Source: Ilyomonas sp964658445
GTDB lineage: Bacteria; Bacteroidota; Bacteroidia; Chitinophagales; Chitinophagaceae
Direction: 5' to 3'
Length of the DNA stretch: 40,224 bases
Assembly (NCBI GenBank): GCA_964658445.1
Contig: CAZZZH010000009.1
Coordinates: forward strand, 1-40,224
The notes beneath the pieces were generated by a model. The model did no database searches. It saw only the letters and a program-made list of their open reading frames with translations, and was not told the DNA's origin. A program made the translations under genes and the position numbers. Shown here piece by piece: positions 24,223 to 32,384 of this stretch (positions within the stretch are counted from its first letter, which is position 1; each line of letters opens with the position of its first letter).

Positions 24223-25590
24223 TCAGATCATTCTTCCTTTCCATTGGCCGCCTCTAATGTATAAAAAGGAAGGTATAAATATAATGATCCAGTAAACCCA
24301 TTCCGATATCCAGGCTATAGTTACCGACAAATGAAACACTTCCAGCACCAGCCATACATACAACGTATAAACTGCAATAGCCATTAATTCGGTATAAAGA
24401 TTTTTTTTGCTGTTGCCGGTGCCAACCACGGCATTTAGCCAGATGATAGCCACAGGCTGCATAATCATCACCAGCGATACCACGCGAAGCACCGGAATTC
24501 CGTCTTCCACAAAAGCATTACCTTGTCCGTAGACAGAAAGAAACAAACCCGGAAGTAAATTTATCACTAAAAAAAAGGTAGCTCCTACAATAACGCCTAT
24601 GCGCACAATGCGACGGATTAAAGCAAGCACTTCTTCATTTTTACCCTGCCCGATAATATTGCTCACCATGGCATTGGTAGTAGAAGCCAGCGACCAGCCA
24701 AAGCAGCCAAATACACCAAATACATTGCGCATCGCATTGGATACGGAAAGGTCGGTAACACTGCAGTTGCGCTCTATCAAAACATAAAATAATTCCCAGC
24801 TTGTCAAACTAATTGCAAACTGCAGAATAAGCGGCGAAGACTGAACCAGTATCAGCCGGATTTCATCTTTATGAATCGTGATGTTTCTAAACAAAGACAA
24901 CCGGCTGCTTAATCCTTGCCCATACATAATACCAAAGATGGCAAGCAAGCCGGCTATTTCTGCAAACACAGACGATAGCGCTGCGCCCTGGAAGCCCATC
25001 TTCGGAAAGCCCAGCGAACCGCTGAGCAATGTATAATCGAAGAAGATATTGGTAAGCGTTTCCGCCAAAGTGCCGATGATAAGCAACCGGCTGTTATTGG
25101 TACCCACAAGCAAGGCATTGCGCATCTGGTAGAGATACAAAAAAGGCAAGCCCCACACGCGCATGTACAAGAACCGGATGGCAATATCGGCATGCTCTCG
25201 GTTATGCAAAACAAGGCGCAGCAACGGCGGCGCTGCTACGTAAGTGAGGGCAATACAAAGCACGCTAATACTGGTAGAAATAATAACTGCATTTTGAAAC
25301 AAACTGCCGATGGCAGACAATCGGTTCTCGCCCGCGCGGCGGGCAATGAGAGCCTGCAAGCCATTATTGAAGCCTACGCCAATGCAGGCAAAAATGAGGT
25401 AATAAACACCCGTAATGGCAGCAATGCCCAGATAAGCAGTCGGCAGAAAATGCCCGATAAAAATATTGTTGATAACAAAGTTGAGCTGCGGCACTACCAA
25501 AGAAGCCGCGATCGGCAGGGCCAGCTTGAAGATATGCCGGTAACCGGTGGAAACCTGAAGTTGTAAACCCTTGCTTTGCACCGTGCTCAT
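24223..25590 (-). CDS. MATE family efflux transporter
   Basis: This 455-residue integral membrane protein has about 12 hydrophobic segments in two similar halves. MATE features are visible: LALPIAASLVVPQLNFVINNIFIGHFLP at the first helices, AITGVYYLIFACIGVGFNNGLQALIARRAGE in TM2-3, and the second-half counterpart LASTTNAMVSNIIGQGKNEE. Such proteins export drugs or metabolites with Na+ or H+ exchange. The gene is convergent with the small gene and shares its terminator region. The substrate is not predictable. Confidence 0.92.
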   Translation of the reverse strand: MSTVQSKGLQLQVSTGYRHIFKLALPIAASLVVPQLNFVINNIFIGHFLPTAYLGIAAITGVYYLIFACIGVGFNNGLQALIARRAGENRLSAIGSLFQNAVIISTSISVLCIALTYVAAPPLLRLVLHNREHADIAIRFLYMRVWGLPFLYLYQMRNALLVGTNNSRLLIIGTLAETLTNIFFDYTLLSGSLGFPKMGFQGAALSSVFAEIAGLLAIFGIMYGQGLSSRLSLFRNITIHKDEIRLILVQSSPLILQFAISLTSWELFYVLIERNCSVTDLSVSNAMRNVFGVFGCFGWSLASTTNAMVSNIIGQGKNEEVLALIRRIVRIGVIVGATFFLVINLLPGLFLSVYGQGNAFVEDGIPVLRVVSLVMIMQPVAIIWLNAVVGTGNSKKNLYTELMAIAVYTLYVWLVLEVFHLSVTIAWISEWVYWIIIFIPSFLYIRGGQWKGRMI

Positions 25591-25617
25591 AACGCAGCGA
25601 AGCTAAGCGTAGTTGCG

Positions 25618-25971
25618 CTAACTATTTTTTACAAACTCTACCACCACATAGGCCAATATGCACAGTAGCAAAATCAATACAGTGGCCAGCAAAATCCAGG
25701 AAGGCTGGCTCAGTCTGCGCTTCCATTTTCTTTCTTTTTTAATGGCTAATTGCTGCTGCAGGTTTTTATTAAGGGTTCTAACGTAGTCGTCCAGTTTTTT
25801 ACCCGACGAGAACTGCTGCAAGCCATCCAAGGCATCTTTTACAAACGCATCATCGCTCATTTGCTTCTCCATACTGCGTGCCTCTTCTTCCGATAAATTA
25901 CCGTTCAGGTAGTTCATCAGTTGATCGTTCAGCTCATCGTTGTTCAGCAATATGTTGTCTGCATCAGCCAT
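25618..25971 (-). CDS. Putative membrane-anchored anti-sigma factor
   Basis: This 117-residue protein has an acidic N-terminal part containing LMNYLNGNLSEEEARSMEKQM, the start of a small helical ZAS/anti-sigma-like domain. A basic linker (KKERKWKRRL) and one C-terminal TM segment (WILLATVLILLLCILAYVVV) follow. Its start overlaps the ECF sigma gene by 8 bp, so the two are translationally coupled. Position, size and topology indicate an anti-sigma factor that holds the sigma factor at the membrane; a zinc-binding HxxxCxxC is absent. Confidence 0.75.
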   Translation of the reverse strand: MADADNILLNNDELNDQLMNYLNGNLSEEEARSMEKQMSDDAFVKDALDGLQQFSSGKKLDDYVRTLNKNLQQQLAIKKERKWKRRLSQPSWILLATVLILLLCILAYVVVEFVKNS

Positions 25972-26533
25972 TGTTTTGCTTCTGTTTTTTGTTGATGAGG
26001 AGCTTCAGGTTGCGCTTTCCGTTTTGTATGCAGCTCTTTACCTGCATCAGGCTTTGCCCCGTCTGGGCGCTGATTTCGTTGTACGATTTATGTTGAAGGT
26101 AAAATAAAGTTACGCATGTTTTCTGTTCGGCATTCAATTGTTCTACCGCTTCTTCCAGGTAGCGCAGCAGCCGCTCTTTATCTATGCTTTCAAAAGCGTT
26201 GATGTCTGCCTCATCGTTCAGCCATTCGCCGGCTTCTTTTATAATAATATGATTGTCGCGAAGCTGCATCAGGCAATGGTTGCGGGCTATCATATACAGC
26301 CAGCTTTTCAGGTAGTCTACCTTATATTTCTGTAGCTCTGAAATAGCCTTAACAAACACCTGCTGCACGGCATCTTTGGCTTCTTCTTCGTTCTTCAGGT
26401 ACTTCATGCATACACCCAGCAGCAGCAAGGTATAGCGCTGCAGCAAAGTGCCCAGTATCTGGTTGTCTTTCGTGGCATACCACTGCTCCAGCAGGTACTG
26501 GTCGCCCATAGTTGCATCGTTGCTGTGGCTCAC
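25964..26533 (-). CDS. ECF-type RNA polymerase sigma factor
   Basis: This 189-residue protein has region 2 (YLKNEEEAKDAVQQVFVKAI, then YLKSWLYMIARNHCL) and region 4 (LNAEQKTCVTLFYLQHKSYN, EISAQTGQSLMQVKSCIQNG as the helix-turn-helix) with no regions 1 or 3, as in extracytoplasmic-function sigma factors. It is followed by an overlapping single-TM partner gene, the usual sigma/anti-sigma arrangement. The regulon cannot be deduced from this window; no susCD or FecR-like gene adjoins it. Confidence 0.93.
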   Translation of the reverse strand: MSHSNDATMGDQYLLEQWYATKDNQILGTLLQRYTLLLLGVCMKYLKNEEEAKDAVQQVFVKAISELQKYKVDYLKSWLYMIARNHCLMQLRDNHIIIKEAGEWLNDEADINAFESIDKERLLRYLEEAVEQLNAEQKTCVTLFYLQHKSYNEISAQTGQSLMQVKSCIQNGKRNLKLLINKKQKQNNG

Positions 26534-26645
26534 GCGTGAAAGTAGCTTTTTATTTCGCTAAGATGCAGTTATCAACCGATTCCACACTGCAAAAACATAA
26601 AAAACCAAACGCTAAAAATTCTGCCGCAGTTGTCGCCGTCCGTTC

Positions 26646-26653
26646 TACTTTTG
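26646..26653 (+). promoter_or_regulatory. Probable -7 box for the NlpC/P60 gene
   Basis: TACTTTTG fits TAnnTTTG and lies 25 bp before the ATG at 26679. No convincing TTTG is present at the -33 position, so support comes from the -7 element alone. Confidence 0.45.
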
Positions 26654-26678
26654 AATTTTACATTTTACTTCCTTCCTT

Positions 26679-27434
26679 ATGGCATTTGTTATTAGTGTGG
26701 TTGCCGTTTGTCCTTTGCGCAGCGAGGCTTCTCATCGCAGCGAAATGGTAAGCGGGCTCTTGTTTGGCGAAGCAGCAGAAGTGCTGGAAACAGCCAAAGA
26801 CTTTACGAAAATAAAATGCCTGTACGACGACTATACCGGCTGGGCGCAGACTTCGCAACTGGCTGAAGTAAGTGAGGATGTTGCCATGGCAAAACCCACC
26901 GGTTTTACCTTTAAAAGAAATACAACAGTGCGGCTAAACGGAACCGAACTGTATGTGCCCGTGGCAACGCCGGTGTTTACCAACAGAAACGTTGGCAGTT
27001 ATAAAATAGAATATACTGAAGAAGAAACCCTTCTGTTCGACACTTCTTTTTTTACAGAAGAAGTCATAAAAATGGCTGCTTTGCTGTACGAGAATGTGCC
27101 TTACCTCTGGGGTGGCACCAGCTCGTTTGGCATTGATTGCAGCGGCTATGTGCAGCAGGTATTGAAACTGTTTGGCAAATGGCTGCCGCGCGATGCCTAC
27201 CAGCAGGCAACTCAGGGAGAGTTGGTTCATTTTATACAGGAAGCGCAGTGCGGCGACCTGGCTTTTTTTGATAATGAAGACGGCAGAATTGTGCACGTTG
27301 GCATTTTGTTCAGCAGCAGCGAAATCATTCATGCTTCGGGGAGTGTGCGGATAGATACCATCGATTCGTTTGGCATTATGAACCGGAACACCGGGCAACG
27401 AACGCATAAACTGCGGATGATAAAGCGGGTGTGA
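26679..27434 (+). CDS. C40 (NlpC/P60) peptidase with N-terminal SH3-like domains
   Basis: This 251-residue protein has bacterial SH3-like segments (about 5-65 and 75-120: CPLRSEASHRSEMVSGLLFGE, DDYTGWAQ) followed by an NlpC/P60 domain at about 125-250. The catalytic Cys154 is in GIDCSGYVQQVL, His in GRIVHVGILF, and a third polar residue in IIHASG; YLWGG precedes the Cys as usual. It should cleave gamma-D-Glu-diamino acid bonds in peptidoglycan peptides. No signal peptide is obvious, as in related Bacteroidota enzymes thought to act in murein-peptide recycling in the cytoplasm. It is transcribed alone, divergent from the sigma gene. Confidence 0.92.
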   Translation: MAFVISVVAVCPLRSEASHRSEMVSGLLFGEAAEVLETAKDFTKIKCLYDDYTGWAQTSQLAEVSEDVAMAKPTGFTFKRNTTVRLNGTELYVPVATPVFTNRNVGSYKIEYTEEETLLFDTSFFTEEVIKMAALLYENVPYLWGGTSSFGIDCSGYVQQVLKLFGKWLPRDAYQQATQGELVHFIQEAQCGDLAFFDNEDGRIVHVGILFSSSEIIHASGSVRIDTIDSFGIMNRNTGQRTHKLRMIKRV

Positions 27435-27530
27435 AAAGGTATTTATTTTACTGGTAAAGAACACCAGCAAAGGCGCAAACCTAGAGGTTGGTTGCTGTAT
27501 TTTATGTTATTATTATACATCGCCATCATT

Positions 27531-27887
27531 TCAGTGACTATTTTCCAAAGTTAGTCCTTTAGGCAACTGCGTAACCAAACCATTGTTTTGAGGATCATCG
27601 CCTTGATATTTTACAATTACTGTGTCGCCTGCTATACAACAACTATTGCAATCTTTACAAAAATCTGTTGAAACGTGACTTTTGAAATTAACATTGTCAA
27701 CTGTAAATGAATAGTATAAATACCTGCTACCTCTAACACCTTTATTTATCCCTAAACTTATTCCTTTTGTATAGGCAGTGTTATTCGCTAATTGACTGTC
27801 TTCAAATTTTCCGTAAATAAATATACATGTAAATGTGAGGATAGCTATAATCCCAGTCAAGCCTATTTTATCAAAAACCTTTTTCAT
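27531..27887 (-). CDS. Small single-TM protein of unknown function
   Basis: This 118-residue protein has one N-terminal TM segment (IGLTGIIAILTFTCIFIYG) and a soluble domain with a Cys-rich stretch (DFCKDCNSCCIAGDTVIVKY). GDTVIVKYQGDDPQNNGLV recalls short beta-barrel proteins of the DUF3592 kind, where an xVxVxYxxxxP segment is usual. Spaced Cys residues could bind metal or form disulfides outside the membrane. No operon partner is present. Function is unknown. Confidence 0.65.
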   Translation of the reverse strand: MKKVFDKIGLTGIIAILTFTCIFIYGKFEDSQLANNTAYTKGISLGINKGVRGSRYLYYSFTVDNVNFKSHVSTDFCKDCNSCCIAGDTVIVKYQGDDPQNNGLVTQLPKGLTLENSH

Positions 27888-28117
27888 TGGTTAAGTCTTA
27901 ATTAGAGTAAAATAACATCGCAGATTTCTTTGAGACTGTCGACTACCTTGCCGCCACCTCTCAAATATATGCAACGCATCAATTCCATTTGCAGCCATCC
28001 ATCTCATAAAATTGCATTGGCACAATAGACTCACAAAAAAGAAAAATAGTTATTATTTATCTTTATTCGTATATTATCGAAATCAACCGATACACAAAAA
28101 CTTCATTTCATTAAACA

Positions 28118-28320
28118 AAACGTTTGTTATACATGACAAACGCTTTGTTTAATATAACAAACGACTGAGTATATATGGTAAACGTTTTGAAATATATAAT
28201 CATCGCCCGTTTATGCTTTCAAAACACTTATCATGTATAACAAACGCTTTGATATATATGACAAACGATTTATCATATATGATAAACCGGTTGAAATATA
28301 TAATGAAACGTTTGGCATAG
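28118..28320. repeat. Array of about ten 20-21-bp degenerate repeats
   Basis: Units start at 28118, 28138, 28159, 28180, 28201, 28222, 28242, 28263, 28284 and 28305 (last one partial). Most start with AAACG(C/T)TTTG or a close variant and end with (A)TATATGA(C/T) or ATATATAA(C/T). The unit at 28201 is degenerate. The mean period is about 20.8 bp, near two helical turns. Both halves (AAACGTTT, ATATAT) are self-complementary. Read on the + strand, several consecutive units encode KRFxIYD/N heptapeptides, but 20-bp units and a stop (TAA at 28150-28152) break the frame. The array ends about 150 bp before the FN3-like gene. Function is unknown. Confidence 0.85.
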
Positions 28321-28404
28321 AAACCGGCATTTTCTACGATTGTCTTTAAGGTTTTTTTCATCTTATTTTAAGCCCGAAGTTCAAAAACTAAAGAAATTGA
28401 ATTT

Positions 28405-28412
28405 TACTTTTG
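28405..28412 (+). promoter_or_regulatory. Probable -7 box for the FN3-like gene
   Basis: TACTTTTG matches TAnnTTTG, 58 bp before the ATG at 28471 and about 85 bp after the repeat array. The -33 element is weak, which could mean that an activator is needed. Confidence 0.5.
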
Positions 28413-28470
28413 TGATGTGTTCCAATAACAGATATCCATATCTATTTTCTTACATTTAAAACGAATACTT

Positions 28471-29130
28471 ATGCCTCGCAAGATTGTAGTTCGCAGAAAC
28501 TGGAGCAAAAACAATGGCTTTAAACTGGCTACTACTGCCAAAGAAGTACAAACCGGTATGACCGGCAATGATAGCTTTCCAAAACCACCGGTGGCGTTGG
28601 CGGAAATGGATACACAAATCGCCAACCTGTTTAACCATTACACTAACCGGAAAGATGGGTCGAAAGCGAGAGCGGATTATAAAAATTCGCTGGCAATTGT
28701 GCTGGGAATCATGACTGACCAGGCAGACTATGTAGATGCAACCGCCAATGGTAACCAAACCATGATTGAAAGCAGTGGTTTTAAAAGCACCAGCGGCACC
28801 AGCAGCCGCAAGCCGGTGCCTGCAGTGCCCGGTGTGCCCACAGTTAAAAATGAAAATGGTGACCTGGTAATGAGTATTGAGGCGGTGCCATACGCCACCA
28901 GCTATTTCTGGATTGTATTTATAGGACAGCCATTTGGCTTCTCTATTTCTAACGGACAGATGTGGGCAGAAAAGCCCGGCGAATTTATTATTATACCCGC
29001 AGGTACTACGCGCGAAGTAGTGCGCGGGCTGGCACCCGGCACCGCCATAACGGTGCAGGTACTGGCGCAAAACAGCGCGGGCAAAAGCGATTTTACAATG
29101 CCCGTTTCTACCTATGCTGTAAAGAGCTAA
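28471..29130 (+). CDS. Fibronectin type III-like protein without signal peptide
   Basis: This 219-residue protein starts with a basic segment (MPRKIVVRRNW), a helical region (about 40-90: ALAEMDTQIANLFNHYTNRK) and a Ser/Thr/Pro linker. It ends in an FN3-like beta domain at about 128-218 (VPTVKNENGDLVMSIEAVPY, RGLAPGTAITVQVLAQNSAG). Similar proteins with the helical region plus one FN3 are known in Chitinophagaceae, without assigned function. There is no secretion or sorting signal. It is convergent with recF, 6 bp apart. The upstream 21-bp repeat array and -7 box suggest dedicated regulation. Confidence 0.8.
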   Translation: MPRKIVVRRNWSKNNGFKLATTAKEVQTGMTGNDSFPKPPVALAEMDTQIANLFNHYTNRKDGSKARADYKNSLAIVLGIMTDQADYVDATANGNQTMIESSGFKSTSGTSSRKPVPAVPGVPTVKNENGDLVMSIEAVPYATSYFWIVFIGQPFGFSISNGQMWAEKPGEFIIIPAGTTREVVRGLAPGTAITVQVLAQNSAGKSDFTMPVSTYAVKS

Positions 29131-29136
29131 GCCGGC

Positions 29137-30225
29137 TTACGAACTCAGCCCCACCAGTTCGTACTTCACGCCCAGTTTTTCAAACGCTTCTGCCAGCCGC
29201 TGCTGGTGAGTATCGGTAATAAACACCTGCGCCTGCTGCTGCACGCACACTTTGTACAGCAGGTTGTGCATGCGGTCGGCATCCAGCTTTTCAAACACAT
29301 CGTCCAGCAACAACAGCGGCGCAAAGCCTTTGTGCTGCTGAATAATAGCAAACTCTGCCAGCCGCATGGCAAAGAGCAGGCTTTTGCGCTGCCCCTGTGA
29401 GGCCAGGCTTTTAAACGACTGTGCGTGCATGGTTATCTCCAAATCATCTTTATGAATGCCGGCGCCGGTGCGCTGCAGGTACAGATCGCGCTGGCGATTT
29501 TCGTTCAGCAAGGTTTGCAGGTTGCTCTTTTGCAACTGGCTGTCGTAGCCCACGGTTACTTCATCGTCTTTGCCGGCAATATTGCTGTATTCTTCGCGCA
29601 CCAGCGGCAGAAATTCCTGCATGAATTCGTTGCGCCAGCTATAGATTTTGTTTCCTTTTTCGCTTAGCTGTTCGTCCAGTATCTGCAGCAGGTCTTCGTC
29701 CAGCCGGTTGTGCTCGGCAGCGGCTTTCAGCAAGCTGTTTCGCTGCTGCAATACCTTGTTGTATTCAATTAAAGTAAGAAGATAAACCGCGTTGAGCTGC
29801 GATAAAATGGTGTCGATAAATTTCCGCCTTTCTTCGCTGCTGCCGGTGATAAGCTCTACATCGTCGGGCGCAATCATCACGCAGGGAAATCTGCCGATAT
29901 GTGCCGAAAAACGCTTGTACAACTCATCGTTTACCGTTACTTCTTTCCGGTTGTTCTCGCGCAGTATGCACACGATATGAAAATCCTGCGCGCCCTTGTT
30001 CAGCAAGGCTTCCAGCCGAAAGCCCTGGGTGCCGTAGTGCGCGTTCAGCACATCGGCGCGGGCAAAATAGCTTTTGGTAAAACAGAGATAGTGAATGGCA
30101 TCGAGCAGGTTGGTTTTGCCGCTGCCATTAGCGCCATAAATACCCACCACGGGCTGCGCAAACCGAAACGATTCGAAGGCATAATTGCGAAACTGCGTAA
30201 GCGACAATTGTTTTACAAACAACAT
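29137..30225 (-). CDS. recF: DNA replication and repair protein RecF
   Basis: RecF is an SMC-like ATPase that, with RecO and RecR, loads RecA at single-stranded gaps. The ATG at 30225 (MLFVKQLSLTQFRNY) gives 362 residues, the usual length and start; upstream TTG and ATG codons add unlike sequence. Walker A is GANGSGKT at residues 31-38, the signature is SLASQGQRKSLLFAMRLAE, and Walker B is PLLLLDDVFEKLD, all near the expected places. It is convergent with the FN3-like gene and divergent from the RDD gene. Confidence 0.97.
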   Translation of the reverse strand: MLFVKQLSLTQFRNYAFESFRFAQPVVGIYGANGSGKTNLLDAIHYLCFTKSYFARADVLNAHYGTQGFRLEALLNKGAQDFHIVCILRENNRKEVTVNDELYKRFSAHIGRFPCVMIAPDDVELITGSSEERRKFIDTILSQLNAVYLLTLIEYNKVLQQRNSLLKAAAEHNRLDEDLLQILDEQLSEKGNKIYSWRNEFMQEFLPLVREEYSNIAGKDDEVTVGYDSQLQKSNLQTLLNENRQRDLYLQRTGAGIHKDDLEITMHAQSFKSLASQGQRKSLLFAMRLAEFAIIQQHKGFAPLLLLDDVFEKLDADRMHNLLYKVCVQQQAQVFITDTHQQRLAEAFEKLGVKYELVGLSS

Positions 30226-30305
30226 AGCTGCAATGTACACAGGCATTGCTGTTTGGGGCAAAATTTATTCAGGAATATGGCTTCGCAATACAGACAATCC
30301 GATGC

Positions 30306-30313
30306 TACTTTTG
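30306..30313 (+). promoter_or_regulatory. Probable -7 box for the RDD gene
   Basis: TACTTTTG lies 15 bp before the ATG at 30329, implying a very short leader. The -33 element is not clear. Confidence 0.45.
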
Positions 30314-30328
30314 CAGTAATTTTTACAC

Positions 30329-30715
30329 ATGAGAACGGTAGGTATTGGTACGCGGGTATTGGCGTTTATAGTTGACTTTATACTCATTTGCGCCATTACG
30401 TTTGGCGTAAACTACGGCTGGGATTTTTATGTTCGATATTGGGGACTTTTTTTTATTCCACTGTATGATTTTTTAGCCATTGTTGGCTTTGTTTACTACC
30501 TTTTTTTTGAAGCCATCTGGAAGCGAACGCCAGGTAAATGGCTGGCGCTTACTAAAGTGGTGAACCAACAAGGCGGAAAACCTTCCTTCTCTCAGATCCT
30601 TATCAGGAGCGTGGTACGCGTGTTGGGCATTATTATTATTGATAGTATTTTTATTTCTCTTTTGCATAAAACCTTGCACGATTTTTTCAGTCGGACTGAA
30701 GTTGTTGAAGTCTAA
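30329..30715 (+). CDS. RDD family small membrane protein
   Basis: This 128-residue protein has three hydrophobic segments. The RDD-family landmarks are the opening RVLAFIVDFILI (Arg and Asp in the first helix), then FYYLFFEAIWKRTPGKWLALTKVV-like sequence with the conserved Thr-Pro-Gly-Lys, and a last helix near VRVLGIIIIDSIFIS. Members are poorly characterised; some are linked to ion exchange or stress tolerance. It is divergent from recF and 44 bp before the arylsulfotransferase-like gene. Confidence 0.85.
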   Translation: MRTVGIGTRVLAFIVDFILICAITFGVNYGWDFYVRYWGLFFIPLYDFLAIVGFVYYLFFEAIWKRTPGKWLALTKVVNQQGGKPSFSQILIRSVVRVLGIIIIDSIFISLLHKTLHDFFSRTEVVEV

Positions 30716-30759
30716 ATAACCGAATTTTTATCTTAGAAATTTAAAATCAGAGCTAACAC

Positions 30760-32382
30760 ATGAGAAGATTACCTATCGTATGCTTTTTGGTATGTGCGGT
30801 CTTATTGCTAACCAATTGTAACAAGCACGACAGCGATAGCACGCCACCGGTTGCTACCAAACCAACACCTGTAGATTTTACCGTTACGGCAAATGGTATC
30901 AGTGTCAATCCAAACGGTTACACGCCACTGTCTGCACAGCTTACTTTTTATTCTGTCAAAAGTGGAAGAACGTTTATCCGTGTTCATGGCAGGCATGGTG
31001 CATTAACAGATGTTACGCACCTGTTCAGCGATACCGGCGCTTTTCATTCCATTCCTGTTATTGGCATGTATGCCGATACGGCAAATACTGTAGATATACG
31101 TATAGTAGATAATGCCGGCGATACCGTAGCACAAAGCACCGCAGCTATTGTTACGCAGGCACTTCCTTCGTCAATGCCGTCTTCTGTTGTGGCAAGCGTA
31201 CCCGATGCCAGCCAGGTGGTACCAGGCATGTACTTAGTCAGTAATTACAGCACGTCCGGAACTGCCGGTAAGCCTTGTATTCCCTACATGATGGATGCCT
31301 ACGGAGACACCCGTTGGGTGCTGGATTATTCGAGCAATACCGAGCTTTCCAATATGAATTATGAAGATGGAATTGCGCGACTGAAGAATGGAAATTTCTA
31401 CTTCGGAAACTCTGTAAACGGTACTATTTACGAAATAGATATTTTGGGTAACGTTATAAACAGATGGACAATACCGGGCTACCTGTTTCATCACGAAGTA
31501 CATGAAGAAGCCAATGGTAATTTCCTGCTGAATGCTACCAAGATCGGCAGCACCTATACCAACAATAGCAACCCCACAATTGAAGATTATGTCATTGAAA
31601 TAGACAGGAACTCGAAGCAAATTATCGATGTCTGGGATTTAAAGCAATCGCTGAATGAGAACCGTATTGTTTGGGGTGCTCCTTCCAACGGCGACTGGTT
31701 TCACGGCAATGCTTTGCTTGACGATTCAACAGACAATACCATTATCGTTTCCGGCAGAGAGCAGGGCGTGGTAAAATTAGATCGCAGCAATAATGTAAAA
31801 TGGATATTGGCGCCTCACAAAGATTGGGGCGTAAATGGCAGAGGTGATTCGCTGTACAAATACCTCCTCACGCCGCTTGATGCATCGGGCGATGTGATTG
31901 CTGATACGACCGTTGCCTATGGCAGCACCATTGCACCCGATTTTGAATGGAACTGCTACGAGCACTCGCCTATCCAGTTGCCCAACGGCGATTTAATGAT
32001 GTTTGATAATGGTACTAACCGCACGTTGGATGCAGCTGACGGAAGCAATCCCCGCAATGGTGCGCCCGGAAAGTACAGCCGTGCGGTAGAGTTTAAGATA
32101 GATCCGGTAAAGATGACGGTACAACAGATATGGCAATACGGAAAAGAACGGGATGTAGATGCCTATTCATCTATTGTGAGCAGTGTGCAATTTCTGCCGG
32201 AAAGTAAGCACGTTATTTTTGCACCGGGCTACAATGTAAAAAACGAAGCCGGCTATGGAGGCAAAATAATAGAAGTGAATTATGACACCAGAGCCGTGGT
32301 GAATGAAATTGAAATTTCGGCGACCAATACTTTTAGTCATCACCGCGCAAAGAAGATAAACGCCTATCCGGATAATTTATAA
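30760..32382 (+). CDS. Arylsulfotransferase (ASST)-like lipoprotein
   Basis: This 540-residue protein has a lipoprotein signal ending in LLLTNC (Cys20). An N-terminal beta domain (about 40-130) is followed by a propeller with ASST features: DAYGDTRWVLDYS, GNFYFGNSVNGTIYEIDILG, HHEVHEEANGNFLL, the central WFHGNALLDDS, GREQGVVKLD, NCYEHSPIQLPNGDLMMFDNG and FSHHRAKKINAYP at the end. Bacterial ASSTs transfer sulfate between phenolic compounds through a His intermediate; candidate His residues lie in HHEVHEE and WFHGN. A lipid anchor places it in the periplasm or outer membrane. Transferase activity is inferred from the family. It ends 2 bp from the RNase R stop. Confidence 0.85.
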   Translation: MRRLPIVCFLVCAVLLLTNCNKHDSDSTPPVATKPTPVDFTVTANGISVNPNGYTPLSAQLTFYSVKSGRTFIRVHGRHGALTDVTHLFSDTGAFHSIPVIGMYADTANTVDIRIVDNAGDTVAQSTAAIVTQALPSSMPSSVVASVPDASQVVPGMYLVSNYSTSGTAGKPCIPYMMDAYGDTRWVLDYSSNTELSNMNYEDGIARLKNGNFYFGNSVNGTIYEIDILGNVINRWTIPGYLFHHEVHEEANGNFLLNATKIGSTYTNNSNPTIEDYVIEIDRNSKQIIDVWDLKQSLNENRIVWGAPSNGDWFHGNALLDDSTDNTIIVSGREQGVVKLDRSNNVKWILAPHKDWGVNGRGDSLYKYLLTPLDASGDVIADTTVAYGSTIAPDFEWNCYEHSPIQLPNGDLMMFDNGTNRTLDAADGSNPRNGAPGKYSRAVEFKIDPVKMTVQQIWQYGKERDVDAYSSIVSSVQFLPESKHVIFAPGYNVKNEAGYGGKIIEVNYDTRAVVNEIEISATNTFSHHRAKKINAYPDNL

Positions 32383-32384
32383 GC

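Noticed and set aside
26934..27470. 178-residue minus-strand frame
   Set aside because: It is antisense to the NlpC/P60 peptidase with its clear catalytic motifs.
28118..28320. CRISPR array
   Set aside because: Units are 20-21 bp, directly adjacent and degenerate with no unique spacers, and no cas genes are in the window.
28456..29070. 204-residue minus-strand frame
   Set aside because: It is antisense to the FN3-like gene, which has a promoter box and a domain; the antisense product has no family features.
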